Shown one piece after another: positions 5,792 through 8,266 of a stretch of DNA of 8,266 nucleotides (position 1 is the stretch's first letter; the number at the start of each line of letters is the position of its first letter). The stretch comes from CALZJC01 sp041574955. Lineage in GTDB: Bacteria > Acidobacteriota > Thermoanaerobaculia > Multivoradales > JAHEKO01. Position numbers and translations under genes: made by a program. The DNA is taken from assembly GCA_041574955.1 (NCBI GenBank), contig JBFGNS010000175.1, positions 1 through 8,266 on the forward strand. The letters run 5' to 3'. The notes beneath the pieces were generated by a model, which saw only the letters and a list, made by a program, of their open reading frames with translations, made no database searches and was not told the origin of the DNA.

Positions 5792-8077
5792 CTAGCCGGC
5801 CGGCGTCGCCGGGGCCGGCGTCGCGGCCCCCGCAGGAATCCTCGGGCATGCCTCTTGCCCGAGGTGCGCCGCCATCTTGCGCCAGGCCCTCTCGATACTG
5901 CCCTCCCCACACAGGTCCGCGGGCCACTGCTCCCGCTGCCGCTCGATCTGTGCCTCGGTCAGGTGCCAGGAAAGCGGCTCGGTGCCGTCACCGGCCGCGG
6001 GGCGGAACTCCACCTCGGCCACCACCTCACCACCCAGCCGCTCGTTCCACGAGCTGATGAACCGGTCGACCTCGATCTCGTTGCGGGTGACCGCGACCCC
6101 GGTGCGGATGGCCGCCAGCCCGAGCACCGGGCCGAGCAGCGCCGAGATCGAGCCCTTCTTCGGCTCCGCGCCGCGCGGCGGCTTCCACCGGAAGGCGTTG
6201 AGCCGGACGAGCAGGACCTTCTCGAAGCCGAGCCCCGGCTCGCCGCGCTCGATTGCCGCCTCCTGCGCCTCGAGCACCTCGCTCAGCCAGTCGAGCGCCG
6301 AGGTCACGCCGAAGTTCTCGTAGTAGCCGCCGTCGAGCATGTGGTGGCCCCGCTGGTCGCCGGCGCGCTCGATCGCGCCGCTCTCGGGGTCGGCGATCTC
6401 GGCGCTGGCCGCTGGGCTGACGTAGGCGAAGGTCGCCGACAGGCGGGCCGCCGTCCACAGGCTGACGTCGGCCTCGCCCCCGTCTTCCCCGAACAGGTAC
6501 TCGGACAGCGTGGGCGCCCGGCGGGCGAGGGATCCCGGCTGCTCGTGCACCGGGCTCGCCTCGAAGCCGAGAGGCGTCAGCATCACCCGCCGGCCGGTCT
6601 CCATGACGGTGGCGCCGAAGATGACGGCCGGGATCCGCCCCTCGAGGATCGGCCGGCGGAGCTCGGACAGCGGACGGGTCGCCGCGCACCGCCCGCCGCC
6701 CGACGCCGTCCGGCACCACGCGTCCTCCTGCAGCAGGCCCCGGTCCCAGTCGCGGATGAACGGCAGCCAGCCGCCGAAGAACAGGCGCCAGAAGTCGAGC
6801 AGGGCGAAGCCGTAGGCCGACTCACCGAGGCTCGACTTGACCGAGCGCTCGTAGACCGTGTCGAACAGGTCCGGGGCGACCGTGTCCGTGCCTTCGAGCG
6901 CCGCGACGTAGTGGGCCGCGCCGACCGAACCACCCGAGATCGTGCTCAGCAGCCGGATCTCTCGCGCCAGCTGCGGCCGCTCCTCGATCAGCTCCTTGAG
7001 CACCAGGGTGGTCCAGCCGGCGGCCAGGATGCCGCCACCCGCCGAGGCCACCACCACCAGGTTGCGGGGGGCGCGGCTCGCCTGGGCCACCTCGACCGGC
7101 GTCGGCGGCGGCGGGCTCGGCTCGGGCCGCTGCACCACCCTGTAGTAGTGATCGGTTCGGCCCAGGCCCCACACCAAGAGCATCACCAGGACGATCACGA
7201 GCAGCGGCGAGACGCGGATCTTGGCCAGGTGGCAGTCCAGGCTCAGCAGGATCCACAGCGCCAGCGCCAGCAGCACGTAGAGGAACGCGGCGGCCGGCGG
7301 GAAGCACTCGTAGCCGGCTCCCGGAAAGCAGGCGCGGGCGTGGGGCGGGAAGTAGTACAGCCCGAGGGCGAAGACCACCGCCACCAGGCCGAGGAAGTTG
7401 GTCAGGGCGAAGAAGCGGTCCGACTTGAGCCGCGGCAGCTTGACGCCGCCCTCCTCCACGTAGTCGAGCGCATAGCGGATGTGGAGGACGTGCAGGATCC
7501 GCGACACCAGCGTGCGCAGCCAGCGAAACAGCCGGGGCAGCACCGTCCGGTCCAGCAGACGGCACAGCCAGACGCCGATCCGCGACCGTGGCAGCGGCAT
7601 GTAGCCGGGGTCGGCCAACCGCGCCGGCGCGCACAGCACGAGCATGATGAGGAAGCAGGCGACCGCCCCGCCGATCGCCCAGGCGGCCGCGCGCAGCCGC
7701 TCGCTGGCATGGATCACCGCGATGGCGGCGCTGTAGGCGCCGAGCAAGGTGAACATCACGAACTGCCCGCGGGTGACCGGCACGCTCAGGAAATCCTGCA
7801 CCCGCTGCGACAGGTAGCCCTCGCGCTCGCGGTGCTCGATGCAGTCGACCAGCAGACCGGTGGCCAGCATCAGGCTCCAGGCGACGGCGAAGAAGCACAG
7901 CGCCGCGAAGAACATGTGCCAGCCGGCGAGGTCGATGAACATCCCGCCCAGCAGGCCGTGCCCCGGCGCCCAGGAAAAGGCGGTGAGCGGCAGGTAGAGC
8001 AGCAGCAGGAACAACAGGATCGCGTAGTTGAGCGAGCTCAGGAAGTTGATCAGCTGTTCATAGGTCGTGCGCGTCAT
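5792..8077 (-). CDS. Membrane-anchored patatin-like phospholipase (about 7 TM segments plus C-terminal patatin domain)
   Basis: A 761-residue integral membrane protein. The first 310 residues hold about seven hydrophobic segments (near 17-36, 50-77, 105-125, 132-151, 223-242, 262-280 and 289-306). A proline-rich linker follows (PEPSPPPPTP, 318-327), then a patatin domain. That domain shows the glycine-rich oxyanion loop SAGGGILAAGW (GGG 347-349), the elbow STISGGSVGA with Ser384 in GGSVG, and HMLDGGYYENFGV with Asp582, completing the Ser-Asp dyad. Patatins are lipid acyl hydrolases. The position after GGG that is often Arg or Lys is Leu351. With seven segments and no signal peptide the patatin domain could face either side; the topology cannot be settled by eye. 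The ATG start is supported by AAGGAG 6 nt upstream. The gene has its own probable promoter and is convergent with the DUF2235 gene. The last residues repeat ATPAPATPAG. Substrate and physiological role are unknown. Confidence 0.9.
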   Translation of the reverse strand: MTRTTYEQLINFLSSLNYAILLFLLLLYLPLTAFSWAPGHGLLGGMFIDLAGWHMFFAALCFFAVAWSLMLATGLLVDCIEHREREGYLSQRVQDFLSVPVTRGQFVMFTLLGAYSAAIAVIHASERLRAAAWAIGGAVACFLIMLVLCAPARLADPGYMPLPRSRIGVWLCRLLDRTVLPRLFRWLRTLVSRILHVLHIRYALDYVEEGGVKLPRLKSDRFFALTNFLGLVAVVFALGLYYFPPHARACFPGAGYECFPPAAAFLYVLLALALWILLSLDCHLAKIRVSPLLVIVLVMLLVWGLGRTDHYYRVVQRPEPSPPPPTPVEVAQASRAPRNLVVVASAGGGILAAGWTTLVLKELIEERPQLAREIRLLSTISGGSVGAAHYVAALEGTDTVAPDLFDTVYERSVKSSLGESAYGFALLDFWRLFFGGWLPFIRDWDRGLLQEDAWCRTASGGGRCAATRPLSELRRPILEGRIPAVIFGATVMETGRRVMLTPLGFEASPVHEQPGSLARRAPTLSEYLFGEDGGEADVSLWTAARLSATFAYVSPAASAEIADPESGAIERAGDQRGHHMLDGGYYENFGVTSALDWLSEVLEAQEAAIERGEPGLGFEKVLLVRLNAFRWKPPRGAEPKKGSISALLGPVLGLAAIRTGVAVTRNEIEVDRFISSWNERLGGEVVAEVEFRPAAGDGTEPLSWHLTEAQIERQREQWPADLCGEGSIERAWRKMAAHLGQEACPRIPAGAATPAPATPAG
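5800..5830 (+). terminator. Possible terminator hairpins for the DUF2235 transcript inside the patatin 3' end
   Basis: CCGGC, loop GTC, GCCGG (5800-5812) is followed by GGGGCC, 8-nt loop, GGCCCC (5811-5830). They begin about 45 nt after the DUF2235 stop and lie within the last codons of the convergent patatin gene. No T-run follows on either strand. The repeat coding for the Ala-Thr-Pro tail also contributes to this symmetry, so the evidence is weak. Confidence 0.3.
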
Positions 8078-8083
8078 GGCAGC

Positions 8084-8089
8084 TCCTTC
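8084..8089 (-). promoter_or_regulatory. Shine-Dalgarno of the patatin gene
   Basis: AAGGAG on the minus strand, 6 nt before the ATG at 8077-8075. It fixes the start of the patatin-like membrane protein with good confidence. Confidence 0.75.
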
Positions 8090-8125
8090 CTCGGCTTGGG
8101 TTCGGAGCTCGCACCCGCCGTCTCA

Positions 8126-8143
8126 CCGCACGGCAAGGTGCGG
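8126..8143 (-). repeat. Hairpin in the patatin 5' leader
   Basis: CCGCAC and GTGCGG form a perfect 6-bp stem around a 6-nt loop, located 48-66 nt upstream of the patatin ATG and within the predicted untranslated leader. It could influence translation or be incidental in GC-rich sequence. Confidence 0.35.
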
Positions 8144-8199
8144 CCCGCAGAGCTGTCGCCGGGTCCTTCACACCTCGGTCGTCAGCGAGATTTGTTAGG

Positions 8200-8229
8200 A
8201 GCTTACGAAATAGAGAGCGTGGGCGTCAA
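8200..8229 (-). promoter_or_regulatory. Probable sigma-70-type promoter of the patatin gene
   Basis: On the minus strand TTGACG (8229-8224, five of six matches to TTGACA) is followed after 18 nt by TAAGCT (8205-8200, matching the key first, second and last bases of TATAAT). The surrounding 8187-8215 stretch is notably AT-rich for this genome. Transcription would begin near 8193, leaving a leader of about 115 nt. The -10 match is only partial. Confidence 0.45.
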
Positions 8230-8266
8230 AGGCCGCGACACCTCCAGGCCCTGCCCCTACTCGCCC

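Noticed and set aside
3520..5910. 796-codon open frame on the minus strand
   Set aside because: It runs antisense to the DUF2235 gene, whose plus-strand frame has clear catalytic motifs and a strong Shine-Dalgarno. The antisense translation is repetitive Ala/Val/Leu/Asp-rich with no recognisable domain, typical of GC-rich shadow frames.
6822..7898. 358-codon minus-strand open frame
   Set aside because: Alternative frame within the patatin gene, rich in Arg/Ala/Gly/Pro. The true frame carries membrane segments and the patatin dyad.
5792..8077. CBASS-type anti-phage system based on the patatin domain
   Set aside because: No CD-NTase or accessory Cap genes are in the window, and the seven-segment membrane module differs from the soluble CapV patatins.

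Overview
The window is GC-rich and uses GC-rich codons throughout. Its TonB-dependent receptor has a carboxypeptidase-regulatory-like N-terminal domain and the plug motif LPLNGRN. That architecture is abundant in Acidobacteriota, so an acidobacterial chromosome (Thermoanaerobaculia-like or a related lineage) is my best guess. This rests on protein style only, because no rRNA or other marker gene is present. There is no tRNA, rRNA, IS element, CRISPR array or phage gene.

Layout. (1) Positions 1-1533, minus strand: the N-terminal 511 codons of a TonB-dependent outer-membrane receptor, running off the left edge. (2) 1534-1906: a divergent intergenic region. It holds an 18-codon minus-strand ORF (1732-1788) with a perfect 10-nt Shine-Dalgarno sequence, followed by five short perfect inverted repeats (1577-1708) that lie between this ORF and the receptor. 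(3) 1907-2809, plus: an alpha/beta-hydrolase of the haloalkane dehalogenase/MEST type with an Asp nucleophile. (4) 3114-3575, plus: a single-domain PilZ protein, a probable c-di-GMP receptor. (5) 3576-3891: a spacer with two GC hairpins and an AT-rich pocket carrying a 7-bp inverted repeat. (6) 3892-5754, plus: a 620-residue DUF2235 (Tle1-type) serine hydrolase with a possible PH-like segment and a C-terminal coiled coil. (7) 5792-8077, minus: a 761-residue protein joining about seven membrane segments to a patatin-like phospholipase domain. It is convergent with the DUF2235 gene, with 37 bp between the stop codons. (8) 8078-8266: the patatin leader and a probable sigma-70-type promoter.

How the genes may work together. 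The two most striking large genes are unrelated lipase-fold hydrolases placed tail to tail, a DUF2235 protein and a membrane-anchored patatin. Both families commonly act on phospholipids or other esters. Neither has secretion, immunity or nucleotide-cyclase partners inside the window, so a toxin or defence role is only a possibility. The hydrolase, PilZ and DUF2235 genes share a strand but are separated by about 300-bp gaps with hairpins, so they are probably separate transcription units. The least explained item is the 18-residue peptide ORF (MKLQTALKAGQSYSGIVD) with its very strong ribosome binding site upstream of the receptor gene.
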